The notes beneath the pieces are model-generated. The model was not told where the DNA came from and searched no databases. It saw only the letters and a list, made by a program, of their open reading frames with translations. This document shows, piece after piece, positions 1 to 9,106 of a DNA stretch of 64,000 nt (position 1 is the stretch's first letter; each line of letters starts with the position of its first letter). The translations under genes and the position numbers were made by a program. Location: positions 372,001-436,000 of the forward strand of contig NZ_CALBWS010000001.1 in NCBI RefSeq assembly GCF_937468385.1, in the 5' to 3' direction. Origin of the DNA: Neobacillus rhizosphaerae (GTDB taxonomy: Bacteria; Bacillota; Bacilli; Bacillales; Cytobacillaceae).

Positions 1-275
1 TCAACTAGCATAAAATGCTGGTGAACCATTCCAATTCCAAGTTCGTTAGCAATATTAGGGTTAGAAATGTGAACTGGTTTCCCCTTTACACGTATTTCAC
101 CTTGTTCTGGCTGGTATAATCCGAAAAGAACGTTCATTAACGTTGATTTTCCGGCACCGTTTTCACCGAGCAAAGCATGAATTTCACCCTTCTTTAATTG
201 TAGGGTAATGTTATCATTCGCAACGAAGCCACCAAACTCCTTTCGAATGTTGAGCATCTCAATTACATAATCCAT
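1..275 (-). CDS. nupO: ABC transporter ATP-binding protein, nucleoside uptake (partial, N-terminal 91 residues)
   Basis: Only the N-terminus is in the window; the gene runs off the left edge. The ATG at 275 follows a GGGAGTGAG ribosome binding site. The visible part has the ABC ATPase start, a Walker A motif GENGAGKST near residues 35-43, and a Q-loop region ending in GMVHQHFMLV. That wording is typical of the double-ABC ATPases that serve BMP-type (guanosine/nucleoside) importers such as B. subtilis NupO (YufO). It follows the BMP lipoprotein gene on the same strand, so it should energise uptake of the substrate bound by that lipoprotein. The symbol rests on family and context only. Confidence 0.8.
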   Translation of the reverse strand, partial: MDYVIEMLNIRKEFGGFVANDNITLQLKKGEIHALLGENGAGKSTLMNVLFGLYQPEQGEIRVKGKPVHISNPNIANELGIGMVHQHFMLV

Positions 276-352
276 CTTATCTCACTCCCTGTAATAAAGG
301 TAAAAGGAAAAAATGACCAATAGTAGTAAGAGGTCAGACCTTACTTAGGTTT

Positions 353-376
353 AAAAAAACGGGGAATTCCTCCCCA
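353..376 (-). terminator. Rho-independent terminator between the lipoprotein and ABC ATPase genes
   Basis: On the minus strand a 5-bp stem GGGGA/TCCCC with a 5-base loop is followed by G and seven T. It lies 110 bases after the lipoprotein stop and before the ATPase gene, so it probably acts as a partial (read-through) terminator. Confidence 0.6.
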
Positions 377-440
377 GTTAAAATCTTAAGTGAAAAGTAG
401 AATAAGTATTCTACGCTTCAATTAGGATTTTCAATTAAGA

Positions 441-478
441 AGGAATAAGCAGGCAGATTCTAAAACCCGCTTATTCCT
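441..478 (-). other. Stable mRNA stem-loop after the lipoprotein gene
   Basis: AGGAATAAGC (441-450) and GCTTATTCCT (469-478) form a perfect 10-bp inverted repeat starting 9 bases after the lipoprotein stop codon. No T-run follows on the minus strand, so a 3'-end stabiliser is more likely than a terminator. Such a structure would help keep the binding-protein message more abundant than the transporter message. Confidence 0.5.
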
Positions 479-487
479 CAATTAGTA

Positions 488-1573
488 TTATTTTGCACTA
501 AAAGTCTTTAATTCTTCAAGCGTACCAGGAACTTTAATAGCACCTGATTTAATTTTTTCAACCCATTCTTTAACAGCTTTATCGATAGCATCTTTATTTG
601 ATGCTTTGCTGTTAATTGGTGCTAAGCCAACACCATCTTCTTGTAAGCCATAAGTAGTGGTTTGTCCACCAGGGAATTTGCCATCTTTTGCTTTAGTGGA
701 AAGGTCTTTAACTGCTACGTCAACACGTTTCATAGCAGAAGTTAGAACAACATCAGGACCCATGTCGTTTTGGTCACGGTCTACACCGATTGCCCAAATT
801 TCACGCGATGGATCTTTTTTCTTTAAGTCACCAGCTTCTTTGAATAAACCATTTCCTGTAGCACCGGCAGCATGGAATATTACATCTGCACCTGTAGAGT
901 ACATTTTAGAAGCGATTGTTCCGCCAAGTTCAGCTTTATCAAATGCTCCAGAATATTGAACGTCAACTTTTGCTTCTGGCTTAGCAGCTTTAACACCAGC
1001 TAAGAAACCAGATTCAAAACGTTCGATTACAGGAATTTTCATACCACCAATGAAACCGATATGATTAGTTTTTGTTTGTAGGGCAGCTGCAACACCAGCA
1101 AGGAATGCTGCTTCTTGCTCTTTAAACATAATGCTCGCAACGTTTGGCTGTTTCACTTCATCATCGACGATTGCAAATTTTGATTTTGCTTGTTGTTGAG
1201 AAATTTCATCAACAGCAGCATGCATTAAGAAGCCGATACCGTATACTAAATCAAAACCTTGGCGGGCAAGCGTATTTAAGTTTGTAGAGTAATCAGCATC
1301 TGATGTGGATTGAGCGTAATCAAATCCACCTTTACCTTTTTTCAAGCCGTTGTCTTTACCAAAATCTTTAAGACCTTCCCAAGCAGATTGGTTAAATGAT
1401 TTGTCGTCAACACCGCCGACATCCGTAACCATTGCAACAGAGAATGCTTTTTCTTTGTCTCCACCTTTAGATGTATCTGCGGGTTTGTTAGTATCACTTT
1501 TTCCACAAGCACCTAAAAGTGTTCCAGCAGCAAGAACTAGTGATAGCGCCATTCCAATTTTACGCTTTTTCAA
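488..1573 (-). CDS. nupN: BMP-family nucleoside-binding lipoprotein of an ABC importer
   Basis: 361 residues, starting at a TTG (1571-1573) nine bases after AGGGGG. A lysine-rich signal peptide and lipobox LGAC (Cys23) mark a lipoprotein anchored outside the membrane. The mature part is a periplasmic-binding fold of the BMP/Med family, with VTDVGGVDDKSFNQSAWEGL near the start of the first lobe and later ATGNGLFKEAGD. Members bind purine nucleosides (B. subtilis NupN/YufN, Treponema PnrA). It sits between a GntR regulator and the ABC ATPase gene, so it is the substrate receptor of that importer. Guanosine is the likeliest ligand, but that is inferred from the family. B. subtilis nupN is a reported CodY target, which fits the CodY box upstream of the regulator gene. 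Confidence 0.88.
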   Translation of the reverse strand: MKKRKIGMALSLVLAAGTLLGACGKSDTNKPADTSKGGDKEKAFSVAMVTDVGGVDDKSFNQSAWEGLKDFGKDNGLKKGKGGFDYAQSTSDADYSTNLNTLARQGFDLVYGIGFLMHAAVDEISQQQAKSKFAIVDDEVKQPNVASIMFKEQEAAFLAGVAAALQTKTNHIGFIGGMKIPVIERFESGFLAGVKAAKPEAKVDVQYSGAFDKAELGGTIASKMYSTGADVIFHAAGATGNGLFKEAGDLKKKDPSREIWAIGVDRDQNDMGPDVVLTSAMKRVDVAVKDLSTKAKDGKFPGGQTTTYGLQEDGVGLAPINSKASNKDAIDKAVKEWVEKIKSGAIKVPGTLEELKTFSAK

Positions 1574-1660
1574 GGTATTGTACCCCCTAAGAATTATGTT
1601 TGATGTAGTAGAAATGCTCTAAAGCATGACTGGTTGCGTTTTCAAAAAGGATTATAAAAA

Positions 1661-2386
1661 TTATGGTCTTTTCCTTAATACATGAAAACTAAATTTATCA
1701 GCTTTAAAATAGTTTACCGAGAATAGGACAGGTTCATCCATTTCATCGAAATGCATTTGTTTTAATACCAACAATGCTGTTTCTGGGTCACATTCTAGAA
1801 TTGGGGAAATTTTCTCATGATAGCCAATCGGCTCGATCTGGGCAACCGCGTATGTAATTCTCCGGTTTGATTCCTCATCTAAAATGCTGAAGATTGATTC
1901 TTCTCCATGAGAAAAGGTTTCCGGCAAAATGCGTTCAGGGACCTTGTCGACACAGTAGACGACCGGCTCTCCATTTGCAGTTCTGACCCTCTCCATCACG
2001 ACAATATCCTCACTAGTAGAACATGAGAAACGACGAATATCCTCTTCGGTTGGACTTAGTGTTGATGAACTTAAAAAAATGGTTCCGGGTTTCATTCCAG
2101 CCTGTTTAATCATGTCAGTAACACTATTAAGTTGTTCAATCCCTGAAGTAAACAATGGCTTTGCATTAACAAAGGTACCAACTCCATGGCGCCTTACGAT
2201 AACGTTTTCCTCCTCAAGAATGCGTAAAGCTTCCCTAAGGGTTGCCCTGCTTACACCAAGCTGTTTGGCAAGATCGAATTCTGAAGGTAATTTTTCTTTT
2301 TCTTTGTATACTCCATCTTCCATATCCTGCTTTAACCGATCGATTACTTGTAAGTATAAATGTCGGTTATCTGACTTTATTGACAT
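1661..2386 (-). CDS. ymfC: GntR family (HutC/DasR type) transcriptional regulator
   Basis: 241 residues, with a GGAGG site 7 bases before the ATG. The N-terminal winged helix (residues about 9-75) contains [20 protein letters not shown], the GntR helix-turn-helix. The rest (about 95-235) is a UTRA ligand-binding domain ([23 protein letters not shown]). It matches B. subtilis YmfC, which likewise follows spoIIIE. The next genes encode nucleoside uptake, so it may sense a related metabolite; the ligand is not known from the sequence. A 14-bp palindrome at 2416-2429 just upstream could be its own operator. No clear terminator separates it from the lipoprotein gene. Confidence 0.85.
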   Translation of the reverse strand: MSIKSDNRHLYLQVIDRLKQDMEDGVYKEKEKLPSEFDLAKQLGVSRATLREALRILEEENVIVRRHGVGTFVNAKPLFTSGIEQLNSVTDMIKQAGMKPGTIFLSSSTLSPTEEDIRRFSCSTSEDIVVMERVRTANGEPVVYCVDKVPERILPETFSHGEESIFSILDEESNRRITYAVAQIEPIGYHEKISPILECDPETALLVLKQMHFDEMDEPVLFSVNYFKADKFSFHVLRKRP

Positions 2387-2415
2387 GCTGTTTCCTCCAG
2401 CCTTTTTCCTAAGAC

Positions 2416-2429
2416 ATCAGACATCTGAT
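2416..2429. promoter_or_regulatory. Candidate GntR operator upstream of ymfC
   Basis: ATCAGA-CA-TCTGAT is a perfect 6+6 inverted repeat 30 bases upstream of the regulator's ATG. A 2-fold symmetric site there suits autoregulation by a dimeric GntR protein. A second symmetric sequence sharing TCAGA, AGGTCAGACCT, lies at 331-341 before the ABC ATPase gene. Confidence 0.4.
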
Positions 2430-2650
2430 ATCATTCCTACTAATCGGATTTATATTAACATTTTTTTTGTGATAAATAAATAGGAATTCAAAATTTTGTC
2501 GAAAAAAGGTCAGAAGATAATAATTGTCATAAAGTTACCGAATTATTCAGAAGAAAATCTGCTATAATTAAATATTAAAATATAAACCGAGAGACTTTGT
2601 AGTAAAAGATAGGTATTTTTCCTTTGATAAGGCATTCACCTCCTATTACT

Positions 2651-2674
2651 ATAGTATCAAATTTTCAGAAAATT
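2651..2674 (-). promoter_or_regulatory. CodY box abutting an extended -10 promoter (ymfC/nup genes)
   Basis: Positions 2660-2674 read AATTTTCAGAAAATT, a 15/15 match to the CodY consensus AATTTTCWGAAAATT. Directly after it on the minus strand comes TGATACTAT (2659-2651), an extended -10 element. CodY bound here would cover the -35/spacer region and block the promoter. The transcript would enter ymfC after a leader of about 250 bases, which starts with an AGGAGGTGA sequence at 2645-2637. Confidence 0.65.
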
Positions 2675-2717
2675 AGTATAAAAAAAAGAGCCAAAAGCTC
2701 TTTTTTTTATACTAATT
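2671..2717. terminator. Strong bidirectional terminator after spoIIIE
   Basis: Two perfect 21-base arms (2671-2691 and 2697-2717) flank the loop CAAAA. The core is AAAAGAGC/GCTCTTTT with eight A or T on either side. It overlaps the spoIIIE stop codon and isolates it from the ymfC transcription unit. Confidence 0.85.
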
Positions 2718-5061
2718 ATGAACTTTGTTCTTCCTTAGGCTTAGATTGTAAAACAGCACGAGGTTTACTTCCTTCATATGGGCCTACTACTCCACGAACC
2801 TCCATTTCGTCTATTAAACGAGCGGCTCTTGTATAGCCTATCCGGAAGCGGCGCTGTAGCATGGAAACGGATGCTGTTTGCATATCAATGATAAGCTCAA
2901 CCGCTTCGTCATATAGGTCATCTTCGACCGCACCTGTTACTTCAGGAATATCATCAGGAATCATTTCTTCTTGATATTGTGCCTTTTGCTGAGAAATTAC
3001 AAATTCTACGGTTTCCTCAACCTCTTGATCTGAAAGGAATGCACCTTGAACCCTGACTGGTTTTGATGCCCCCACTGGTAAGAATAACATGTCACCGCGA
3101 CCAAGTAGCTTCTCTGCTCCCCCCATATCCAGGATGGTTCTTGAATCGGTTGCACTTGATACCGCAAAGGCAATACGGGATGGAATATTTGCTTTAATTA
3201 CTCCCGTAATGACATCAACGGATGGCCTTTGTGTGGCGATAATTAAATGAATGCCTGCAGCGCGGGCCATTTGCGCAAGTCTAGTAATCGAATCCTCTAC
3301 ATCCGAAGAGGCTACCATCATTAAGTCGGCTAGCTCATCAACAATGACGACAATATATGGTAATAACGGTTGCTTATCATTTTCCTCTAAATTATGCCTT
3401 CTGATATGATCATTATAGCCTTCAATATTTCGTGTCCCGGTATAAGAAAACAGTTCATAACGCCTTTCCATTTCATTAACTACCTTTTTCAAGGCCTGTG
3501 ACGCTTTTTTTGCATCTGTTACAACAGGTGCCAGCAAATGGGGGATTCCGTTATAAACATTTAACTCGACCATTTTCGGGTCAATCATCATTAACTTTAC
3601 TTCATGTGGCTTTGCCCGCATTAAAATACTCGTGATAATCCCATTTATACAGACACTTTTCCCACTTCCTGTTGCTCCGGCTACTAGCAGATGAGGCATT
3701 TTATTTAATTCTGCTAGAACGGCTTCACCAGTAATATCCCTGCCAAGTCCAATGAGAAGTTTGGCATCCGGCTTATCATTTTGGGTAGCGTCTAGTACTT
3801 CACGAAGGGAAACCATCGCTACCTCAGAATTTGGAACCTCAATACCAATCGCAGATTTTCCAGGGATAGGAGCTTCTATCCGAATATCTTTAGCAGCAAG
3901 TGCTAAGGCTAAATCATCACTTAAGCTGACAATTTTACTAACTTTCACTCCAACATCAGGATGCACCTCATATTTTGTTACAGCTGGTCCTAAATGTACT
4001 TGTGTGACACGCGCTTTTACGCCAAAGCTTTGGAAGGTCCTTTCAAGCTTGGCCGCATTTGCATGAATTAATTCATATTCTCCACTTTGGTCGGTTTTTT
4101 TTGGAAGCTTTAGGAGTTTTAGTGGCGGTAATTCGTAAGCCACGTTTTCCACTTCTGTAAATGTAATTGGAGGGGTTTGATCTTCCACATCTTCATCATG
4201 GTTACTCTTTGTACTTTTTGATTGTACTTTTTGATTTTCTTTTAGGCCCTCTTCAACATATGCTCGGTCTGAAAAACTAGATATTATCGGTTCAGGTATT
4301 CTGGTCTCATCTTGTTCCGGTAGCTTCTGACTATTTATAATCGGTCTGTTTTCATTTGAAGGATTTTGTTTTTCTGGCTTCTTTTGTGATTTTCTTTCAT
4401 TACTGCGTTCTTGTTTTTTATGTTTCCATTCAGACATATCCATTTTAAAGGCTTCCCATTGATTTTTTAAAAAATCAATACCGGTAATGAGAATTTTACC
4501 AATGATATCTCCAAACGATTTTCCGGTAATAAGTATAATTCCAATAATAATGAAAATAAAAGCGATAATTTTCGTACCAGTTTCAGCGAATAAGTAATGA
4601 AATAATGCAAACAAGATTGCTCCAATTATTCCGCCCCCAAGGTCGGTGGTGCTGGTATCTCCTTTAAGTTCCATCATAAATAACTCCCAAGTGTTTCCGA
4701 TCACACTAGGGTCTTTAAATCTCCCGTCATTCGTAAGCAAATTAAATAAAGTTACATGACTTAACAATAGGATAGCAGAAACAATAAAATAGCTGCCAAC
4801 TAATTTTATATGGAAGAAAAAGGGCATTTCTCTTTTCCACATCAAATAAACACTTAATATTACCAATCCAAGTAAACATAACATGTACCATTCACCCATC
4901 CAAAACCGGAAGAAGAGGACAGTCGCCTTACCGACAGCCCCAAGCTTAGCAATCGAAATTATCGCCAATGCTAATAGTACGAGTGCCGATAATTCATATT
5001 GAATGGTTCGTTTTAAATGGTTATCTCGCTTTTTAGGTTGTCTTCTCTTTTTTTTGGCCAT
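2716..5061 (-). CDS. spoIIIE: DNA translocase SpoIIIE (FtsK family)
   Basis: 781 residues (B. subtilis SpoIIIE: 787). The N-terminal 200 residues hold four hydrophobic segments that anchor it in the septal membrane. A charged linker (about 205-310) follows, then the motor: Walker [10 protein letters not shown] and Walker [13 protein letters not shown], with [11 protein letters not shown]. The C-terminal winged helix ([28 protein letters not shown]) is the gamma domain that reads SRS sequences to set direction. It pumps the chromosome into the forespore and clears trapped DNA at division. Its place beside tepA-ylzJ and ymfC matches spoIIIE rather than the second Bacillus FtsK homologue, SftA. 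Transcription ends at the 21-bp hairpin overlapping its stop. Confidence 0.93.
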   Translation of the reverse strand: MAKKKRRQPKKRDNHLKRTIQYELSALVLLALAIISIAKLGAVGKATVLFFRFWMGEWYMLCLLGLVILSVYLMWKREMPFFFHIKLVGSYFIVSAILLLSHVTLFNLLTNDGRFKDPSVIGNTWELFMMELKGDTSTTDLGGGIIGAILFALFHYLFAETGTKIIAFIFIIIGIILITGKSFGDIIGKILITGIDFLKNQWEAFKMDMSEWKHKKQERSNERKSQKKPEKQNPSNENRPIINSQKLPEQDETRIPEPIISSFSDRAYVEEGLKENQKVQSKSTKSNHDEDVEDQTPPITFTEVENVAYELPPLKLLKLPKKTDQSGEYELIHANAAKLERTFQSFGVKARVTQVHLGPAVTKYEVHPDVGVKVSKIVSLSDDLALALAAKDIRIEAPIPGKSAIGIEVPNSEVAMVSLREVLDATQNDKPDAKLLIGLGRDITGEAVLAELNKMPHLLVAGATGSGKSVCINGIITSILMRAKPHEVKLMMIDPKMVELNVYNGIPHLLAPVVTDAKKASQALKKVVNEMERRYELFSYTGTRNIEGYNDHIRRHNLEENDKQPLLPYIVVIVDELADLMMVASSDVEDSITRLAQMARAAGIHLIIATQRPSVDVITGVIKANIPSRIAFAVSSATDSRTILDMGGAEKLLGRGDMLFLPVGASKPVRVQGAFLSDQEVEETVEFVISQQKAQYQEEMIPDDIPEVTGAVEDDLYDEAVELIIDMQTASVSMLQRRFRIGYTRAARLIDEMEVRGVVGPYEGSKPRAVLQSKPKEEQSS

Positions 5062-5142
5062 CTAATCACCTTGTAGTTTTATTGTGGTATATTATTTCAA
5101 GTATTGCTACTTACTATTATTAATAGCTGATAAAAATAAGGT

Positions 5143-5170
5143 AAAAAGGAAAGCAGCCGATTGGCTGCTC
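5143..5170 (-). terminator. Terminator after ylzJ
   Basis: AGCAGCC/GGCTGCT arms (5152-5169) are followed on the minus strand by TTCCTTTTT. It closes the tepA-ylzJ unit before spoIIIE. Confidence 0.75.
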
Positions 5171-5205
5171 TTGTCTTCATAGCCTAATTATACCATAATC
5201 TACTA

Positions 5206-5442
5206 CTACAATACCGTCAATCCTTCGAGATTAGTAAAAGATATTTTTGCACCTGGGCATATTTTCTCATCCATAAAATGCTGGGGATCACTGCTAAGTA
5301 TGCGGATAACTTGAAAATTCTGTTGATCAGTAGCCTCTACCAATAATGGTATTCCTTGAAAGTTGACCATTTGTTGTTTACTGACCGATTCACCATCATA
5401 AGGAAACACAAGTTCATTTGGCATCATCGTATAAAGAATCAT
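5206..5442 (-). CDS. ylzJ: YlzJ-like protein of unknown function
   Basis: 78 residues, beginning [14 protein letters not shown], the signature of the Bacillus YlzJ family. No catalytic motif or membrane segment is visible. Its start overlaps the tepA stop by 4 bases (ATGA), so the two are translationally coupled and probably work together. No experimental role is known to me. It ends just before a hairpin terminator. Confidence 0.8.
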   Translation of the reverse strand: MILYTMMPNELVFPYDGESVSKQQMVNFQGIPLLVEATDQQNFQVIRILSSDPQHFMDEKICPGAKISFTNLEGLTVL

Positions 5443-6194
5443 TGAATCAGTCCCTCATTCTTTTCTTTTTGAAGATCAATCATCTGATTTAACTTTTTCA
5501 TTGCCTGCCCTAGTCCGCCCACTTCGTCTATTAATCCACATTTTACCGCATCCACACCAATTACATTTGTCCCAATATCTCTTGTTAAATTCCCCTTTGC
5601 AAACATTAAGTCTTTAAAAGTCTCTTCTGTAATTTTCGAATGCTTCGTAACAAAGTTGACTACCCGCTCCTGCATTTTATCCAAATATTCAAAGGTTGCT
5701 GGAACTCCAATAACAAGACCTGTTAAACGGATTGGATGAATGGTCATCGTAGCGGTTTCAGCAATAAAAGAATAGTCGCAAGATACAGCGATTGGCACGC
5801 CAATTGAGTGTCCTCCACCGAGCACTATCGAGACAGTAGGTTTTGATAGGGTTGCTAGCATTTCTGAAATGGCCAAGCCCGCCTCTACATCGCCGCCAAC
5901 GGTATTTAAAATAATCAGAACTCCCTCTATTTTGGGATTTTGTTCAATAGCAACGAGCTGCGGAATTATATGTTCGTATTTTGTTGTTTTGTTTTGCGGC
6001 GGCAGGGCTAAATGGCCCTCAATTTGACCGATTATGGTCAAACAATGAATTTTAGAATCCTGAGAAAACTGTGGCACATTGGTTTGTCCTAGCTGCTGAA
6101 TTTTTTCTATTAATGTAGAAGGAGACTTTTCCTCTTTTTGAGGCTCTCCTTCTTCCTGGTTATCAGTGTCATTTTTTGGAAAGTTGGTATTCAT
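5439..6194 (-). CDS. tepA: Translocation-enhancing protein TepA, ClpP-like serine protease
   Basis: 251 residues from the ATG at 6194, chosen because AAGGGAG precedes it and the N-terminus then matches the family. After a charged, low-complexity leader, the ClpP/SppA-like fold starts near residue 40: [30 protein letters not shown], and [20 protein letters not shown] with the likely nucleophilic serine. [15 protein letters not shown] and RDIGTNVIG complete the conserved core. In B. subtilis TepA is cytosolic, aids export of presecretory proteins and has been linked to spore protein turnover. The 4-base overlap with ylzJ and the spacing to rnjB are as in other Bacillus. Confidence 0.9.
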   Translation of the reverse strand: MNTNFPKNDTDNQEEGEPQKEEKSPSTLIEKIQQLGQTNVPQFSQDSKIHCLTIIGQIEGHLALPPQNKTTKYEHIIPQLVAIEQNPKIEGVLIILNTVGGDVEAGLAISEMLATLSKPTVSIVLGGGHSIGVPIAVSCDYSFIAETATMTIHPIRLTGLVIGVPATFEYLDKMQERVVNFVTKHSKITEETFKDLMFAKGNLTRDIGTNVIGVDAVKCGLIDEVGGLGQAMKKLNQMIDLQKEKNEGLIQ

Positions 6195-6270
6195 TCTAAT
6201 ACTCCCTTCATACATGATAAAGTTAGTATTATCCTTTCATACAATTTCATCCATGAATATTGACCATACA

Positions 6271-6299
6271 AACAGGCACTGATAGCATCAGTGCCTGTT
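6271..6299 (-). terminator. Hairpin after rnjB
   Basis: A perfect 13-bp stem (6271-6283 with 6287-6299) with a 3-base loop, 11 bases past the rnjB stop. The T-tract on the minus strand is short (TTTG), so termination may be incomplete. Confidence 0.65.
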
Positions 6300-6309
6300 G
6301 AAATTCAAA

Positions 6310-7977
6310 TTAGACTTCCATAATAATCGGAAGAATCATTGGTCTTCTTTTTGTTTTTTCAAATAAGTATCGATTTAATTCATCTCTTATTTCCTGCTTG
6401 AGGCTTGCCCATTCAAAAGAACCTTTTGCCGTATTTCTTTCTACAATATCCCGTACTAATTTTGTAGAATCATCCATTAGTTTTTCTGATTCACGAACAT
6501 AGACAAATCCTCTTGAGATAATTTCAGGACCTGCAGCAATTTTCTTTTCTTGTTTCGTTAACGTGACAACCACGATTAGAATGCCATCTTGAGATAAAAG
6601 CTTTCGATCCCTTAATACGATGTTACCAACATCACCTACACCAATACCATCGACGAGAACATTACCAGAGGGAACTTTTCCAGTAATGGATAATGATCCT
6701 TCCTTCCATTCCACCACATCACCACGATCTAGAATGAATATTTGTCCATCGGTAAGACCACATTCCAGCCCTAATTTTCGATGTGCTTTTAGCATCCGAT
6801 ATTCGCCATGAACAGGTATTAAAAACTTAGGATTCATTAAATTTATCATAAATTTTAATTCTTCTTGACTTCCATGGCTTGAAACATGGATCGTCCGTTT
6901 ACCAGAAATGACATTAGCTCCTGCCCTGAATAGCATATCGATTGTCTTGAATAAAAATACTTCACTCCCCTTAAGCGGTGAGGCAGCGATCAAAACAGTA
7001 TCCCCTGGTTGGATATTTAATAGTTTATGTGTTTGTTTTGCCATTTTTTGCAGGGCCTCAATAGGTTCCCCTTGACTACCAGTCATTAATACAGCAATTT
7101 CCCTGTCTTGATAATCCTTAATCTCGCTAATCGGGATAATTAAATCTTCATCCACTTCCAGGTAACCTAAATCGAGCGCTATATGATATATTCGTTCCAG
7201 GCTCTTCCCAACTACTGCGACTTTACGGCCATTCTCCCTTGCAGCGTTAAAAATATGCTGGATTCGGTTTATGTCTGATGCAAAACAAGCTGCAATGATT
7301 CTGCCAGGTGCATTATAAAAAGCGTTGGACATTTCACGTTCAACGATGGCTTCAGATGTTGTATAGCCTGGTTTTTCAGCATCGGTACTATCAGACAATA
7401 AACATAAGACTCCATTGTCACCAATGGCTGCCATTTTTCCTATTTCAGGTTTGTATAGTTTAGTTGCGGCTTGATCAAATTTAAAGTCACCAGTATAAAC
7501 AATACTACCTTCAGATGTATGAATGCAAACTCCAACAGAATCAGGGATGCTATGATTGGTTTTAAAAAAGCTGACATTTACGGAATCTAAGTCTACTATC
7601 GTATCCGAATTCACTTCAATAAATCGAGCTTTCCCATTGAAGTCCTGCTCTTTAAACTTTGCACTTGCAAGGGCAAGGGTCAGTTTCGTTCCATAAACGG
7701 GGACATCTACTTCCTTGAGCACATAGGATAGTGCGCCAATATGATCTTCATGACCATGTGTTAGAAAAATGGCTTTAACCCGTTCCTTGTTGTCTTTTAA
7801 ATAGGTAATATCAGGAATAACCGTATCGATGCCCAGCATTTCTTCCTCGGGGAACATTAAGCCGGCATCAATAATGAAGATGTCCTTGTCCACTTCTACA
7901 AGATACATATTCTTACCGTTTTCTCCATTACCACCAAGTGCAATAACCTTAATGGAATTATTTTTTTCCTTTATCAA
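6310..7977 (-). CDS. rnjB: Ribonuclease J2 (metallo-beta-lactamase/beta-CASP RNase)
   Basis: 555 residues, the usual length. The metallo-beta-lactamase domain has the motif LTHGHEDHIGAL (about residues 72-83), followed by the beta-CASP domain (AACFASDINRIQ, MTGSQGEPIEAL) and a C-terminal domain ending in MILPIIMEV. RNase J enzymes combine 5'-exonuclease and endonuclease activity in mRNA decay and rRNA maturation, and J2 partners J1. Placement between tepA and dapA identifies this as the J2 copy. Unlike B. subtilis J2, which as I recall has a degenerate HGHDEN motif, the full HxHxDH zinc-binding motif is kept here, so this protein could be catalytically active by itself. Confidence 0.9.
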   Translation of the reverse strand: MIKEKNNSIKVIALGGNGENGKNMYLVEVDKDIFIIDAGLMFPEEEMLGIDTVIPDITYLKDNKERVKAIFLTHGHEDHIGALSYVLKEVDVPVYGTKLTLALASAKFKEQDFNGKARFIEVNSDTIVDLDSVNVSFFKTNHSIPDSVGVCIHTSEGSIVYTGDFKFDQAATKLYKPEIGKMAAIGDNGVLCLLSDSTDAEKPGYTTSEAIVEREMSNAFYNAPGRIIAACFASDINRIQHIFNAARENGRKVAVVGKSLERIYHIALDLGYLEVDEDLIIPISEIKDYQDREIAVLMTGSQGEPIEALQKMAKQTHKLLNIQPGDTVLIAASPLKGSEVFLFKTIDMLFRAGANVISGKRTIHVSSHGSQEELKFMINLMNPKFLIPVHGEYRMLKAHRKLGLECGLTDGQIFILDRGDVVEWKEGSLSITGKVPSGNVLVDGIGVGDVGNIVLRDRKLLSQDGILIVVVTLTKQEKKIAAGPEIISRGFVYVRESEKLMDDSTKLVRDIVERNTAKGSFEWASLKQEIRDELNRYLFEKTKRRPMILPIIMEV

Positions 7978-8106
7978 TTTCCGTTTCCTCCTACATATGT
8001 TTAGGCCGATCGAAATCAGTTACAATTATTATACTTGAAATAAGAAAACCTTTACAACTTAAATGAGATTTCTATGCACACACAAAATAGCCGAGATAAA
8101 GAAATA

Positions 8107-8133
8107 AGCCAACCGATATTGTTTCGGTTGGCT
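8107..8133 (-). terminator. Terminator after dapA
   Basis: AGCCAACCGA (8107-8116) pairs perfectly with TCGGTTGGCT (8124-8133). On the minus strand TATTTCTTTAT follows. It lies just past the dapA stop. Confidence 0.75.
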
Positions 8134-8138
8134 CTTAG

Positions 8139-9014
8139 TTATTTTTTTTTATTTAAGAGTGAAATTAACTTGGTCCGTTCTTGTTCAGTTAATCCTACAA
8201 GAGGCAGCCTTACTGAGCCTACATCCAATCCATAAACCTGCAATGCCGTTTTAACTGGAGCAGGACTTGGAGCAGCAAATAACCCCTGCATAATTGGCAG
8301 TAACTGCTGATGTAATTTCGCAGCCTTTCCATTCTCTCCATCAATAAACACATTAATCATTTCTTGCATTTCATTTCCAATCACATGAGATGCAACTGAG
8401 ACTACACCTACCCCGCCAACGGAAAGAATAGGTATTGTTAAACTGTCATCTCCGCTGTACAAAACAAAATCATCATCCGTATTGGCTATAATTTGGGTCA
8501 TGGCATTTAAGTCCCCACTAGCTTCCTTTATTGCCACTATATTTGGTATCTTGGAAAGACGAATCACAGTTTCTGGAAGGATGTTTACTACTGACCTTCC
8601 AGGAATATTATAAAGCATTACTGGTAGTGTAGTAGCTTCGGCTACTGCCTTAAAATGCTGGTATAAGCCTTCTTGATTTGGCTTGTTATAATACGGTGCA
8701 ACCACTAAAATAGCATCTACGCCAAGCTGCTCTGCTTTTTTTGTCAATTCAATTGAGGCATATGTGTTATTGCTTCCTGTTCCAGCAATCACTGGAATTC
8801 TTTTGTTTACAACTTTTACAACATGATTGAATAATGCCAGCTTTTCTTCCTTGGATAATGTAGGTGATTCACCTGTGGTACCTGCAATTACAAGGGAATC
8901 TGTTCCATTTTCAATTAAATAATTTACTAATTGAGTGGTCTTAGCAAAGTCAATATGCCCTTTTTTATCAAAAGGGGTTACCATTGCAGTAGAAACTCGC
9001 CCGAAATGAACCAT
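8139..9014 (-). CDS. dapA: 4-hydroxy-tetrahydrodipicolinate synthase
   Basis: 291 residues from the ATG at 9014 (AAGGAG site 8 bases upstream; B. subtilis DapA has 290). It condenses pyruvate with aspartate semialdehyde, the first committed step to diaminopimelate, lysine and dipicolinate. The TIM-barrel family motifs are present: GTTGESPTLSKEEK, the tyrosine in VMLYNIPGRS, the Schiff-base lysine in IVAIKEASGD, and GGVGVVSVASH. It is the last gene of asd-dapG-dapA and its product competes with homoserine synthesis for the same substrate. The next genes upstream, dpaAB, turn its product into spore dipicolinate. Confidence 0.95.
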   Translation of the reverse strand: MVHFGRVSTAMVTPFDKKGHIDFAKTTQLVNYLIENGTDSLVIAGTTGESPTLSKEEKLALFNHVVKVVNKRIPVIAGTGSNNTYASIELTKKAEQLGVDAILVVAPYYNKPNQEGLYQHFKAVAEATTLPVMLYNIPGRSVVNILPETVIRLSKIPNIVAIKEASGDLNAMTQIIANTDDDFVLYSGDDSLTIPILSVGGVGVVSVASHVIGNEMQEMINVFIDGENGKAAKLHQQLLPIMQGLFAAPSPAPVKTALQVYGLDVGSVRLPLVGLTEQERTKLISLLNKKK

Positions 9015-9106
9015 TTTCCTACTCCTTCCCATCCATACGGGGTGCCGTATGTGCAAATGTATCCTTGAATTTCTTCAAATGACACATTATATCCTGTTGA
9101 TAATAT

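Noticed and set aside
2543..2635. Thirty-codon frame preceded by AGGAGGTGA downstream of the CodY box
   Set aside because: The ATG is only 3 bases from AGGAGG, too close for good initiation, and the peptide has no recognisable features; kept only as part of the CodY-box finding.
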